Assembly (NCBI GenBank): GCA_030696435.1
Contig: JAUYSF010000055.1
Coordinates: 1 to 17,923, forward strand
Origin: Desulfoprunum sp.
GTDB lineage: Bacteria; Desulfobacterota; Desulfobulbia; Desulfobulbales; Desulfocapsaceae
DNA length: 17,923 bases
Direction: 5' to 3'
Made by a program: the position numbers and the translations under genes. The notes under the pieces are model-generated. The model was not told the DNA's origin and searched no databases. It saw only the letters and a list, made by a program, of their open reading frames with translations. Each line of letters begins with the position of its first letter. Within the stretch, counting starts at the first letter, position 1. Shown here in pieces: positions 1 to 7,685 of the stretch.

Positions 1-22
1 ACAGGAGGCATGCTTAAGCAGC

Positions 23-670
23 ATGATGACCATGACCATTGATACAGATCGACAGAATGCACTCTGCTCCCGCTTTACTGAAAAAGCCAAGGCGGTCTCC
101 GCCTTTGTTACAGAAATACGCACCTTTGACGAGGCCATAGACTACTGCCTCGATCTCTGCGATAGGCAGGGCGCCTGCAGGATCAAGATTTCCGGTTGCG
201 ACGAGCAGCTCTCCGTGCCGGCTGACGCCCTCTGTGAGCTGAAACAGGAAAAAATTATAGCGGCCCCGGGACTCGACCCGGCCCAATACACCAGACTGCT
301 GGACCGCTGCGTCGCCAGCGGTTTCACCTGCATCAGATCCGATATGCGAGCCCATCTGAGCGGGGTCGATATCGGCTTTACGGTGGCCGATAGCGCTATC
401 GCTGAGACCGGCACCCTGGTCATCAACTGTCCGAGCGAAGAGCTGCGTCTGTCCACCATGCTCAGCGAATACCACGTCTGCGTGGTGAACCGTTCGACCA
501 TCGTTGCGGACGCCTTTGCCGCCGAGCAGCAATTGGTGAAATACATGCACAAGACCCCCGATTACACCGCCTTCATCACAGGCGCCAGCCGGACCGCCGA
601 TATCGAACGGGTCCTGGCCCTCGGCGTCCACGGACCCCTTGAATTACATATTCTTCTCTTGGAGGATTGA
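23..670 (+). CDS. ldhG: LutC/LdhG-type LUD-domain lactate dehydrogenase small subunit
   Basis: The product is a 215-residue soluble protein of the LUD (LutC/YkgG) family, the small subunit of the non-flavin, iron-sulfur lactate dehydrogenase (LutABC/LldEFG; LdhGH in sulfate reducers). The sequence carries the family core from about residue 105 on: SDMRAHLSGVDIGFT, then AIAETGTLVINCPSEELR and the HVCVVNRSTIVAD stretch. Length fits the family (about 210-240 aa). ATG23, ATG26 and ATG32 are all possible starts. The only good Shine-Dalgarno, AGGAGG at 3-8, lies 14 nt before ATG23, which is long. The frame is open to the left edge, so a start just outside the window is not excluded. The next gene follows after 2 nt, so the two are translationally linked and probably form one enzyme complex. 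Family assignment is firm. Lactate as the substrate is inferred from the partner gene. Confidence 0.9.
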   Translation: MMTMTIDTDRQNALCSRFTEKAKAVSAFVTEIRTFDEAIDYCLDLCDRQGACRIKISGCDEQLSVPADALCELKQEKIIAAPGLDPAQYTRLLDRCVASGFTCIRSDMRAHLSGVDIGFTVADSAIAETGTLVINCPSEELRLSTMLSEYHVCVVNRSTIVADAFAAEQQLVKYMHKTPDYTAFITGASRTADIERVLALGVHGPLELHILLLED

Positions 671-672
671 TC

Positions 673-2847
673 ATGCAGGATGCCAAAAATCTCAAAGAAT
701 ACCGCAAGGAGATGCAGGAATCCCTTGATAACAATTTTTTACGTAAAGCCCTTGATACCTTTGCCGTGACCTATCGAGCCAGCAGGGCCAGGGCCTTTGC
801 CGAATTCGACGTTGATCAGTTGGTGGCCGATGTGGCCGAGGCCAAGGACAGCGTCCTGCCACGTCTGGCCGAACTCTTTGCGGAATTCAAGAAGAATGCC
901 GAGGCGGCTGGGGTGCAGGTCCATTTCGCCAAGGACGCCGACGAGGCCAATGCCATCATCGCCCAGATTGCCGAGCTGACCGGCTCAAAAAAGATCATCA
1001 AATCCAAATCGATGACGGCCGAGGAGACTCTCTTAAACCATGCCCTGGAAGACCATGGCCTTGAGGTGACGGAGACCGACCTGGGCGAGTGGATCATCCA
1101 GCTTCGGCACGAAGGTCCGTCGCACATGGTCATGCCGGCCATTCATCTGTCACGCTTCCAGGTAGGAGACCTCTTCACCGATGTAACCGGGGCCAAACAG
1201 GAACCTGATATCGAAAAGCTTGTCAAGGTGGCGCGGCGGGAGTTGCGCGGCAAATTCGTCGAGGCCGACATGGGCATCACCGGAGCAAACTTTGCCATCG
1301 CCGATACCGGCAGCATCGGCCTGGTGACCAATGAGGGCAATGCCCGGCTGGTCACCACCCTGCCCCGGGTCCATGTGGCCCTGATGGGGATCGACAAGCT
1401 GGTGCCAAGCCTTAAGGATGCCCTGAAGATCCTCAAGGTTCTGCCGCGTAACGCCACCGGCCAGAACATCACCTCCTATGTGACCTGGATCACCGGGGCC
1501 AATGAATGCGCCTCGGCCATCGGCAAGAAAAAGGAGATCCACTTTGTCGTCCTCGATAACGGACGACTGGAAATGGCCAAGGATCCGCTCTTCTCCCAGG
1601 TCTTCCGCTGCGTGCGCTGTGGGGCCTGTGCCAATGTCTGTCCGGTCTACCGTCTGGTCGGCGGCCATAAAATGGGTCATATCTATATCGGGGCCATCGG
1701 CCTGATCCTCACCTATTTCTTCCACGGTCCGGAAAAGGCCAAGAATATCGTGCAGAACTGCATCAACTGCGAGGCCTGCAAGGATATCTGCGCCGGCGGT
1801 ATCGATCTTCCGCGCCTGATCAAACAGGTGCATGTGCGGATCCAGGACCAGGCCGGCCATCCCCTGCCCAGCCTGCTGCTCGGCCAGGTGATGAAGAACC
1901 GCAAACTCTTTCACACCCTCCTGCGCACCGCTAAGTGGGCCCAGAAACCGGTGGCCGGCAACGACGGCTTCATGCGCCATCTGCCGATGATGTTTTTCAA
2001 GGAGCATGATTTCAAGGCCCTGCCGACCGTGGCCGAGAAACCCTTCCGTGACCGCTTGCCGGAACTGCAACAAGAGGTAGCAAAACGACAGGGGGCAAAT
2101 CCCCGCGTGAAGATCGGCCTGTTCTCCGGCTGCGTGCAGGATTTTGTCTATCCCGAACAGATGGAGGCCGCCTTCCAGCTCTTTGCCGACCACCAGGTCG
2201 CCATGTCCTTCCCGATGTCCCAGTCCTGCTGCGGTCTGCCCCTGCAGATGATGGGTGAGGCCAAGACCTCGCGCGACGTAGCCCTGCAGAATATCCGCGC
2301 CTTTGAGAAAGAAAATCTTGAGTACATCGTCACCCTCTGCGCCTCCTGTGCTTCGCACTTAAAGCATAACTATCCGGTCTTGCTGGCCGATGACCCGAAG
2401 ATGCTGGAAAAGGCGCGGGCCTTTGCCGCCAAGGTGATCGATTTCTCCTCGTTTGCCCACGATATCCTCGGCCTGAAGTCCCAAGATTTTACAGGAGACG
2501 GTAAGACTGCAACCTTCCATTCCCCCTGTCACCTCTGCCGCGGCCTCGGTGTCCACGAAGCGCCCCGCAACCTGATCCGTTCCGCCGGTCTTGAGTATCG
2601 GGAGGCCGATGAGTCGGAGGTCTGCTGCGGTTTCGGCGGCACCTTTTCGGCAAAATTTCCCGAACTCTCCGCCGCACTTCTGAACAAGAAACTAGACCAT
2701 GTCGAGGCGACCGGGGCCGAGATCCTGCTGACGGACTGTCCCGGCTGTATCATGCAGCTTCGGGGTGGTTTGAAGAAACGCGGTTCACAGATCATCGTCC
2801 AGCACACCGCCGAGGCCCTGGCCTCCCGGCGGAAGAAAGGCGAATAA
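673..2847 (+). CDS. ldhH: LdhH: fused LutB-LutA iron-sulfur lactate dehydrogenase large subunit
   Basis: This 724-residue protein joins what are two proteins (LutB and LutA) in the LutABC system. The N-terminal half is a LUD domain (roughly residues 60-300, with TGANFAIADTGSIGLVTNEG). It is followed by two CxxCxxCxxxC [4Fe-4S] motifs, Cys313/316/319/323 and Cys363/366/369/373. The C-terminal half has two CCG (GlpC/LutA/HdrB-like) cysteine-rich domains: Cys487, CC519-520 and Cys556/559 in the first, and Cys619, CC651-652 and Cys689/692 in the second. Such fusions are known as LdhH or 'L-lactate dehydrogenase (quinone) large subunit' in sulfate reducers and are expected to pass electrons to the membrane quinone pool. 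A TTG at 667 is in frame. I chose ATG673 because GGAGG at 661-665 sits 7 nt upstream of it. No cluster ligand appears to be missing. L- versus D-lactate specificity cannot be read from the sequence. Confidence 0.93.
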   Translation: MQDAKNLKEYRKEMQESLDNNFLRKALDTFAVTYRASRARAFAEFDVDQLVADVAEAKDSVLPRLAELFAEFKKNAEAAGVQVHFAKDADEANAIIAQIAELTGSKKIIKSKSMTAEETLLNHALEDHGLEVTETDLGEWIIQLRHEGPSHMVMPAIHLSRFQVGDLFTDVTGAKQEPDIEKLVKVARRELRGKFVEADMGITGANFAIADTGSIGLVTNEGNARLVTTLPRVHVALMGIDKLVPSLKDALKILKVLPRNATGQNITSYVTWITGANECASAIGKKKEIHFVVLDNGRLEMAKDPLFSQVFRCVRCGACANVCPVYRLVGGHKMGHIYIGAIGLILTYFFHGPEKAKNIVQNCINCEACKDICAGGIDLPRLIKQVHVRIQDQAGHPLPSLLLGQVMKNRKLFHTLLRTAKWAQKPVAGNDGFMRHLPMMFFKEHDFKALPTVAEKPFRDRLPELQQEVAKRQGANPRVKIGLFSGCVQDFVYPEQMEAAFQLFADHQVAMSFPMSQSCCGLPLQMMGEAKTSRDVALQNIRAFEKENLEYIVTLCASCASHLKHNYPVLLADDPKMLEKARAFAAKVIDFSSFAHDILGLKSQDFTGDGKTATFHSPCHLCRGLGVHEAPRNLIRSAGLEYREADESEVCCGFGGTFSAKFPELSAALLNKKLDHVEATGAEILLTDCPGCIMQLRGGLKKRGSQIIVQHTAEALASRRKKGE

Positions 2848-2849
2848 CA

Positions 2850-2867
2850 GGAAATACCCCTATTTCC
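2850..2867 (+). other. Short perfect stem-loop just after ldhH
   Basis: GGAAATA (2850-2856), a CCCC loop and TATTTCC (2861-2867) form a perfect 7-bp stem 3 nt after the ldhH stop codon. No T-run follows, so it is not a convincing intrinsic terminator. It could be an mRNA 3'-end stabiliser or a processing site between ldhGH and nhaD. The rest of the 114-nt gap to nhaD holds no clear promoter. A TTGACG at 2894-2899 has no acceptable -10 partner. Confidence 0.35.
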
Positions 2868-2961
2868 CGGCAGGCTCATTGCCGAGAATCGGTTTGACGC
2901 CCGAGCCGTGTTGAATGATTTTTAACATCCAAAGAAGTTATACAAAAGAGTTGGAGTAGCC

Positions 2962-4248
2962 ATGTTAACCGCCCTGGTCATTATCTTTGTCCTCGCCTAT
3001 GCCGCTATTGCCCTTGAACACCCACTCAAGGTCAACAAATCGGCCTCGGCCCTCATTGGCGCCGGCCTGCTCTGGACGGTCTATGCCATGCTGGGAGGCG
3101 ATCCGCATCTGGTTTCAGAAAATCTCAAAGAGTCGGTGGCGGCCACGGCCCAAATCGTTTTCTTCCTGATGGGGGCCATGACCATCGTCGAGGTGGTCGA
3201 TGCACACAACGGTTTTTTTGTCATCACCTCACGCATCAAGACCACCAAGCTCACCTCTCTGCTCTGGTTGGTTGGCTTTGTCAGTTTCTTTCTCAGCTCC
3301 ATTCTTGATAACCTGACCACTACCATCGTCATGATTTCGCTGATGCGAAAGCTGCTTGATCGCCATGACGACCGGCTGTTCTTTGCCGGTATCATCGTCA
3401 TTGCCGCCAATGCCGGTGGCGCTTGGACCCCGATCGGCGATGTCACCACCACCATGCTGTGGATCGGTGGTCAAATCACCACCCTCGCCATCATGAAGGG
3501 GGTCTTTCTGCCCTCTCTGGCCTGCCTCATTGTGCCGCTCACTCTTTTGACCTTTGTCCTGCGCGGCAAAGCGGTCGTCAGTCCGAAGGTGAGTGAAAAC
3601 GGCAGTGATATCGAAACAACTCCGTTTGAGCAAAATCTGATGTTCGGCATGGGTATCGGTACTCTGGTGGCTGTACCGATTTTCAAAGGGATCACCCATC
3701 TGCCGCCTTTCATGGGCATTCTCTTTGGTCTCGGCATCCTCTGGCTGGTCGGTGAGCTGCTCCATCGCAACAAAGAAGACGACTTGAAGGATCATCTGAC
3801 CCTGACAGCCGCCCTCAAACGCATCGATATGAGCTGCATCGTGTTTTTTATCGGCATCCTGCTGGCCGTCGCCACCCTGGAGCACACCCATATCCTTACG
3901 GCCCTCGCCGGATGGCTCGACAAAACGGTTGGACGTCAGGATGTCATCGTCACCCTGATCGGTCTGGCCAGCGCCGTGGTCGATAACGTGCCGCTGGTCG
4001 CCGCCTCGATGGGCATGTACGACATGGCCACCTATCCGACCGACAGCTTCCTCTGGGAGTTCATGGCCTACTGCGCCGGGACCGGCGGCTCGATCCTGAT
4101 CATTGGTTCGGCTGCGGGCGTTGCCGCCATGGGTCTCGAAAAGATCCACTTCTTCTGGTACGCCAGAAAGATCGGCGGACTCGCTGCCCTGGGTTATTTT
4201 GCCGGCATTTTTGTCTATATCCTGCAGTATAAACTGCTGCACGGCTGA
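2962..4248 (+). CDS. nhaD: NhaD-family Na+/H+ antiporter
   Basis: This is a 428-residue polytopic inner-membrane protein of the NhaD branch of the ion transporter (ArsB/NhaD) superfamily, which exchanges cytoplasmic Na+ for H+. Diagnostic stretches are SSILDNLTTTIVMISLMRKL with Asp116, NAGGAWTPIGDVTTTMLWIGG with Asp160, SAVVDNVPLVAASMGMYDM with Asp341, and the C-terminal GTGGSILIIGSAAGVAAMGL. The acidic residues inside hydrophobic segments are the likely ion-coupling sites, by analogy with the family. GGAG at 2953-2956 lies 5 nt before ATG2962. The gene lies 114 nt after ldhH on the same strand and 9 nt before the MFS gene, so it probably belongs to the same transcription unit. A role in sodium or pH balance during lactate oxidation is inferred from position only. 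Confidence 0.93.
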   Translation: MLTALVIIFVLAYAAIALEHPLKVNKSASALIGAGLLWTVYAMLGGDPHLVSENLKESVAATAQIVFFLMGAMTIVEVVDAHNGFFVITSRIKTTKLTSLLWLVGFVSFFLSSILDNLTTTIVMISLMRKLLDRHDDRLFFAGIIVIAANAGGAWTPIGDVTTTMLWIGGQITTLAIMKGVFLPSLACLIVPLTLLTFVLRGKAVVSPKVSENGSDIETTPFEQNLMFGMGIGTLVAVPIFKGITHLPPFMGILFGLGILWLVGELLHRNKEDDLKDHLTLTAALKRIDMSCIVFFIGILLAVATLEHTHILTALAGWLDKTVGRQDVIVTLIGLASAVVDNVPLVAASMGMYDMATYPTDSFLWEFMAYCAGTGGSILIIGSAAGVAAMGLEKIHFFWYARKIGGLAALGYFAGIFVYILQYKLLHG

Positions 4249-4257
4249 GAACGGGAC

Positions 4258-5433
4258 ATGCAGCGCTATCTGATTCTGGCGGCCGCTGTCCTGATGCAGA
4301 TATGCCTGGGCGCGACCTATTCCTGGTCGGTGTATGTCCGGCCGATCCGTGAGATAACCGGCCTACTGCAGGGTCCGGCACAGTTACCCTTCACCGTTTT
4401 TTACTTCGTTTTTCCGGCGACGATGCTCGTAACCGGCACGCTCCTGCCCCGGCTCGGGCCGCGATTCTGCGCCGTCACCGGTGGTTTGCTGTTTGGCAGC
4501 GGTTGGCTCCTGGCCTCGTTCGGCAGCGTACACTTCGCCTTCACCATCACCGGCATCGGTCTCTGTGCCGGAATCGGCGCCGGTTTTGCCTATATCGTGC
4601 CGATCGCCACCTGTATCCGCTGGTTTCCTGACAACAAGGGCCTGGTGACCGGTGTCGCCGTGGCAGGCTTCGGCGGTGGGGCAGCACTGGTCAGCCAGAC
4701 GGCCGGTTGGCTGATGAACAGTCGTGGCTGGCCACCATTTTCAACCTTTTCCCTTTTTGGCCTGATCTTTCTGCTCTGCGTCAGCCTGGCTGGACTGATG
4801 ATGCGAAATCCCCCCGAAATCGATACGCAACCATCGCCATCGCTATCTTTCAAGAAGGTGCTGCAGGAACCGCAATTCCGCCTCCTCTACCTGGCCATGA
4901 TCGCCGGATTGGCAGCGGGATTTACAGTAAACGCCAACCTCAAGGAACTCTTTCCGGCAGGTTCTGTGCGGACAGGTATTACCGCCGTTGCCCTCTTTGC
5001 CCTGGCCAACGCCCTAGGCAGGATCACCTGGGGCGGGATCGCCGACCGGCTGCAGGCCCTGACGGCCATCCGCTGGAATCTTGCAGGTCAGGCGGTCATT
5101 CTGCTGTTTTCGCCCTTGATACTGGTCAGTGAAACCGGCCTCCTGCTCTATGCCGTGCTGACCGGTTTTCATTATGGCGGTGTCCTGGTCCTCTACGCTG
5201 CAACCGTTGCCGGCACCTGGGGCCATAAACATGTCGGCCAGGTCTACGGCTGGCTGTTCTCTGCCAATATCCCGGCGGCACTGGCCCCTCTGATCGCCGG
5301 CATGGTCTTTGATCATTCTCAGAGCTTCACCGGTGCCCTCCGCGTCCTCGCCGCCATTCTTGTACTTGCAATTTTTCTCACATTCAGAGTCAGAGGAGCT
5401 TCTTCCGCTGGCATATCCCCTCTGCAAAGATAA
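4258..5433 (+). CDS. OFA-type MFS transporter (oxalate/formate antiporter-like)
   Basis: This is a 391-residue major facilitator with about 12 hydrophobic segments and no signal peptide. The first helix carries CLGATYSWSVYVRPI, the hallmark of the OFA (oxalate:formate antiporter) group of MFS carriers. Helices 4-5 (GIGLCAGIGAGFAYIVPIATC, then WFPDNKGLVTGVAVAGFGGGAA) also match that group. OFA carriers move small mono- or dicarboxylates. The real substrate cannot be read from the sequence. Its place in a lactate-dehydrogenase/NhaD cluster makes lactate or another monocarboxylate an attractive guess. It starts 9 nt after nhaD with only a weak ribosome-binding site (GGGAC), which suggests translational coupling. 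The C-terminal tail is short. Confidence 0.82.
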   Translation: MQRYLILAAAVLMQICLGATYSWSVYVRPIREITGLLQGPAQLPFTVFYFVFPATMLVTGTLLPRLGPRFCAVTGGLLFGSGWLLASFGSVHFAFTITGIGLCAGIGAGFAYIVPIATCIRWFPDNKGLVTGVAVAGFGGGAALVSQTAGWLMNSRGWPPFSTFSLFGLIFLLCVSLAGLMMRNPPEIDTQPSPSLSFKKVLQEPQFRLLYLAMIAGLAAGFTVNANLKELFPAGSVRTGITAVALFALANALGRITWGGIADRLQALTAIRWNLAGQAVILLFSPLILVSETGLLLYAVLTGFHYGGVLVLYAATVAGTWGHKHVGQVYGWLFSANIPAALAPLIAGMVFDHSQSFTGALRVLAAILVLAIFLTFRVRGASSAGISPLQR

Positions 5434-5481
5434 GCAAATTGACAGCACCTCATGTTGGACACAGCAATGGAGACAGGTATT

Positions 5482-5501
5482 CTCAGCAGGACTCAGCAGG
5501 A
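5482..5501 (+). repeat. Tandem 10-bp direct repeat in a convergent gap
   Basis: CTCAGCAGGA occurs twice in perfect tandem (5482-5491 and 5492-5501). A near copy, CACAGCAGGA, lies at 5532-5541, overlapping the 3' end of the DUF401 gene. It sits in the 97-nt space between two convergent genes. I see no proper bidirectional terminator there. Function unknown; it may be a small tandem duplication. Confidence 0.5.
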
Positions 5502-5530
5502 GGTGGTCGTGGCGAATTCCTCTGCGATGA

Positions 5531-6811
5531 TCACAGCAGGAACCAGAAAAGCAGGCATCCGCTCAGGGCGAAAAGGAGACAAGGAGCGACCAGTCGGCGC
5601 CAGGCCTTGGCCAGATCGACCCCGAAGTAGTTGCAGTTGAGCAAAAAGCAGATATGGATCGGTGAGATCATCACCCCGGTAAAACCGGCAAAGGAGGCCA
5701 GAACCAAATAAGGGACAGTCTGATGCTGCAGACCCATGGTGTGGAGAAGGCCGAGGAGCAGAGGAAAGGTTGCCCCGACAAAGGCCACATTGATGCCGGC
5801 CACCATGCCCACCAGAAAGGGCAGGAAGAAGGCAGCGGCAAAGAGGGCCACCCCGCCGCTGGAAGATCGGGCCATAGCCTCGACGATACCCGCCGCCCCC
5901 ATGATATCCTTGAACATGAAGATTGCCACGATCACGCCGAGCATGGTCCAGAGACTCTTCTTACGCAGGACTTCGATGAGAAAGTCCTCCCCCAACCGAT
6001 TCTGCACCATGATAGAGAAAACGGCCAGGATTAGGGCGATAATCACCCCCCACTCAAAGGAAACACCCGGCATCGTCTTGCTGATGAGGGTCTCAAGCCC
6101 CACGGCCCCGATGATCGCCACCAGGAGCGGCAATCCCTCCCGCAGCACGGTTCGCCATTGCGCAGGAGATGAGGAGGTCAGCAAATCCGGCCGGTCGACA
6201 CCCAGCACTCCGGGCCGCAGAAAAAAGAGCCAGCCCAGGACAAACATAGCCAAAACGCCCGGCCAGGTGTTGGAAATAAAGGTGCCAACCGGAATCTCGG
6301 CCAGAGACACGGTGAGGATAACGCCGGGGTACAGAGGCCAGGCCAGTTCCCAGACATGGCGAAACCAGTAGTTGATCACCGCCCTATCCTCGTCTTGCAT
6401 TGTCATCCCTTCGCTCACCGCTTTGACCATCGGGGCCGAGAATACTGCACCCCCCGGCATTGGCAACAGGCCAATCAGGGCCGGAAAGAAGATCAAGCGC
6501 AGGCGGGGATTGATAAGATACCCTGATATTGCCTCCATCAGACGTCGCGACTGACCGGAACGTTCCTGGGCATCGGAGAGGATCAGGATCAGACCGACGA
6601 TGGCCGCCAGGAAGAGAAACTGCTCCTGGGTCACGGCCAACAGACTGACCTCGAATACCCCGGCCAGATCCATACCTGAAAGCAGACCCATGACCATACC
6701 GCCCAGAAGAATCGACAGGGCAAGACCGAGTTTATTCCTGATGCCAATGAGCATCAAGATGAAGGCCCCGATGACCTTGAGAAATGGCAGAACCTCTGTA
6801 AACCAGTGCAT
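5531..6811 (-). CDS. DUF401 family integral membrane permease
   Basis: This is a 426-residue, very hydrophobic protein with roughly 10-12 membrane segments. It matches the DUF401 family, which is grouped with the ion transporter superfamily of secondary carriers. Recognisable stretches are GLLPMPGGAVFSAPMVKAV, the charged INYWFRHVWELAWPLYPGV and, near the C-terminus, FTGVMISPIHICFLLNCNYF. The ligand is unknown for this family. I start it at ATG6811 (MHWFTEVLPFL). The frame continues 61 codons upstream, but those codons run through a GC-rich stem-loop and give a peptide unlike the family. AGGGGC lies 4 nt upstream of the ATG and GAGGAG 12 nt upstream. It lies downstream of the chalcone-isomerase-like gene on the same strand, separated by a likely terminator or attenuator. 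Confidence 0.82.
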   Translation of the reverse strand: MHWFTEVLPFLKVIGAFILMLIGIRNKLGLALSILLGGMVMGLLSGMDLAGVFEVSLLAVTQEQFLFLAAIVGLILILSDAQERSGQSRRLMEAISGYLINPRLRLIFFPALIGLLPMPGGAVFSAPMVKAVSEGMTMQDEDRAVINYWFRHVWELAWPLYPGVILTVSLAEIPVGTFISNTWPGVLAMFVLGWLFFLRPGVLGVDRPDLLTSSSPAQWRTVLREGLPLLVAIIGAVGLETLISKTMPGVSFEWGVIIALILAVFSIMVQNRLGEDFLIEVLRKKSLWTMLGVIVAIFMFKDIMGAAGIVEAMARSSSGGVALFAAAFFLPFLVGMVAGINVAFVGATFPLLLGLLHTMGLQHQTVPYLVLASFAGFTGVMISPIHICFLLNCNYFGVDLAKAWRRLVAPCLLFALSGCLLFWFLL

Positions 6812-6856
6812 CTTCGCCCCTGTCTCCTCTCTACACTTGTGGCTGGAAAAAGTCGT

Positions 6857-6892
6857 GCAAAGAGGGAGACCACAGATCGGCCCCCTCTTTGC
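6857..6892 (-). terminator. Stem-loop terminator/attenuator between the chalcone-isomerase-like gene and DUF401 gene
   Basis: GCAAAGAGGG (6857-6866) and CCCTCTTTGC (6883-6892) form a perfect 10-bp stem with a 16-nt spacer. Read leftward, the stem is followed by ACGAC and then five Ts. Read rightward, it is followed directly by TTTT. It lies 20 nt after the stop of the chalcone-isomerase-like gene and 46 nt before the DUF401 start. It most likely ends the upstream message or partly attenuates read-through into DUF401. Confidence 0.65.
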
Positions 6893-6911
6893 TTTTCCCC
6901 GTAAATCCGCT

Positions 6912-7478
6912 CTATTTAGCGGAACCGAGCAGTTTTGCCTTGAGATCCTTTGAAACCGGCTTTTCACCGAGCCAGATGGAGAGCATGGCATCATTGAAGT
7001 CCTTACCGGGAATCATACCCTTTTCCACCCCGGCAATGTTTACCTTCGTACCGCTTGTCGGGGCATATTCGAGGATGATAACCTCGCCCTTCTTGGCATC
7101 GATGAACATGGCGTTAAACTGATCGATGCGCTCCTGCAGACCCTTGAGTTGTTCAGGGCTGTTGTTACCGCTAAATCCCTCGTTCCAGCCATCGGTGAGT
7201 TTTTCTTTTTCCACCTTGTCATAGAGAAAGTGCATGACCATACGCTTATGCCCATCGGTGGCAATCACCTCTTTGGCCTCAGCGGCAGGATGTTCGAGGT
7301 AGAGCTGAGCGATATAAATATCAAAAACAAATTTAGAGCGGATACCGGCGCCATTGAGCGAAAGGGCCACTCCGTTATCGGTTTTGATCGATTCAGGCAC
7401 CGGAACCCCGGCAATTTCCAGAGCTGCGGCGGGCAGGGCAAACAGCAGACAAAAACAGACCAGAAAAACATTTCGCAT
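6912..7478 (-). CDS. Secreted chalcone isomerase-like domain protein
   Basis: This is a 188-residue protein with a clear Sec signal peptide (MRNVFLVCFCLLFALPAAA, with probable cleavage after the AAA near residue 19). The mature part is a bacterial chalcone-isomerase-like fold of the 'Chalcone_3' type: GVALSLNGAGIRSKFVFDIY, a HKRMVMHFLYDKVEKEKLTD segment, and GTKVNIAGVEKGMIPGKDF. Bacterial members are periplasmic or exported, and their ligand is generally unknown. Flavonoid chemistry should not be assumed. The start is secure: AGGAGGT (7485-7491) lies 6 nt upstream of ATG7478. A sigma70-like promoter is visible further upstream. The gene precedes the DUF401 permease, so a binding protein plus carrier relationship is possible but unproven. 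Confidence 0.85.
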   Translation of the reverse strand: MRNVFLVCFCLLFALPAAALEIAGVPVPESIKTDNGVALSLNGAGIRSKFVFDIYIAQLYLEHPAAEAKEVIATDGHKRMVMHFLYDKVEKEKLTDGWNEGFSGNNSPEQLKGLQERIDQFNAMFIDAKKGEVIILEYAPTSGTKVNIAGVEKGMIPGKDFNDAMLSIWLGEKPVSKDLKAKLLGSAK

Positions 7479-7507
7479 TGCTTTACCTCCTATTTTTCGT
7501 ATGATGA

Positions 7508-7520
7508 GGAAATGATTTCC
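7508..7520. promoter_or_regulatory. 13-bp palindrome in the leader of the chalcone-isomerase-like gene
   Basis: GGAAAT-G-ATTTCC is a perfect dyad lying between the predicted promoter (7547-7576, leftward) and the ribosome-binding site at 7485-7491. It could be an operator half-site pair or a small mRNA hairpin. No known regulator motif is matched. Confidence 0.3.
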
Positions 7521-7546
7521 AAATATCGCATTCCTCGATTCCCTTT

Positions 7547-7576
7547 CTTATACCCACGAATCACGATAGATGGCAA
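7547..7576 (-). promoter_or_regulatory. Predicted sigma70-type promoter for the chalcone-isomerase-like gene
   Basis: On the minus strand, TTGCCA (7571-7576; 5/6 to consensus) is followed after 18 nt by TATAAG (7547-7552; 5/6 to consensus). Transcription would start near 7540, giving a leader of about 60 nt. Confidence 0.5.
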
Positions 7577-7618
7577 ACTTTTTACTCCTTCAGATCTGTC
7601 TTTGCAGTGGTCGTCCTC

Positions 7619-7630
7619 TGCTGGCCAGCA
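7619..7630. promoter_or_regulatory. 12-bp palindrome upstream of hsp33
   Basis: TGCTGGCCAGCA is a perfect 12-bp dyad. A TATATA (7634-7639) follows 3 nt later and resembles a -10 element, but has no -35 box at the proper distance. This layout would suit an operator or activator site for hsp33, but no regulator can be named. No heat-shock sigma32-like promoter is seen. Confidence 0.3.
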
Positions 7631-7685
7631 AGTTATATAGAAGACACCTCTTCATCCTGAAACATCATTTTTTTGTTGAGAATCC

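Noticed and set aside
1150..2358. A 402-codon open frame antisense to ldhH
   Set aside because: It lies wholly inside a well-recognised gene, is His/Gln/Gly/Asp-rich shadow translation and resembles no family.
2894..2943. Possible nhaD promoter (TTGACG at 2894, TTGAAT at 2911, TTATAC at 2938)
   Set aside because: No pair has acceptable spacing together with a good -10 box, so nhaD is more likely read from ldhGH.
3229..4242. A 337-codon open frame antisense to nhaD
   Set aside because: Shadow of nhaD: hydrophilic reverse complement of membrane codons with no domain.
5434..5530. Search for a bidirectional terminator between the OFA and DUF401 genes
   Set aside because: Only the short direct repeats and long-distance pairings were found; no stem with a T-run.
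5736..6371. A 211-codon open frame antisense to the DUF401 gene
   Set aside because: Basic, low-complexity translation opposite a clear membrane protein gene.
6812..6994. Longer N-terminus for the DUF401 protein (61 extra codons)
   Set aside because: The extension crosses the stem-loop and the end of the preceding gene and is not membrane-like; ATG6811 fits the family.
7149..7640. A 163-codon rightward open frame over the chalcone-isomerase-like gene
   Set aside because: Mostly antisense to a gene with a signal peptide and strong ribosome-binding site; no family resemblance.
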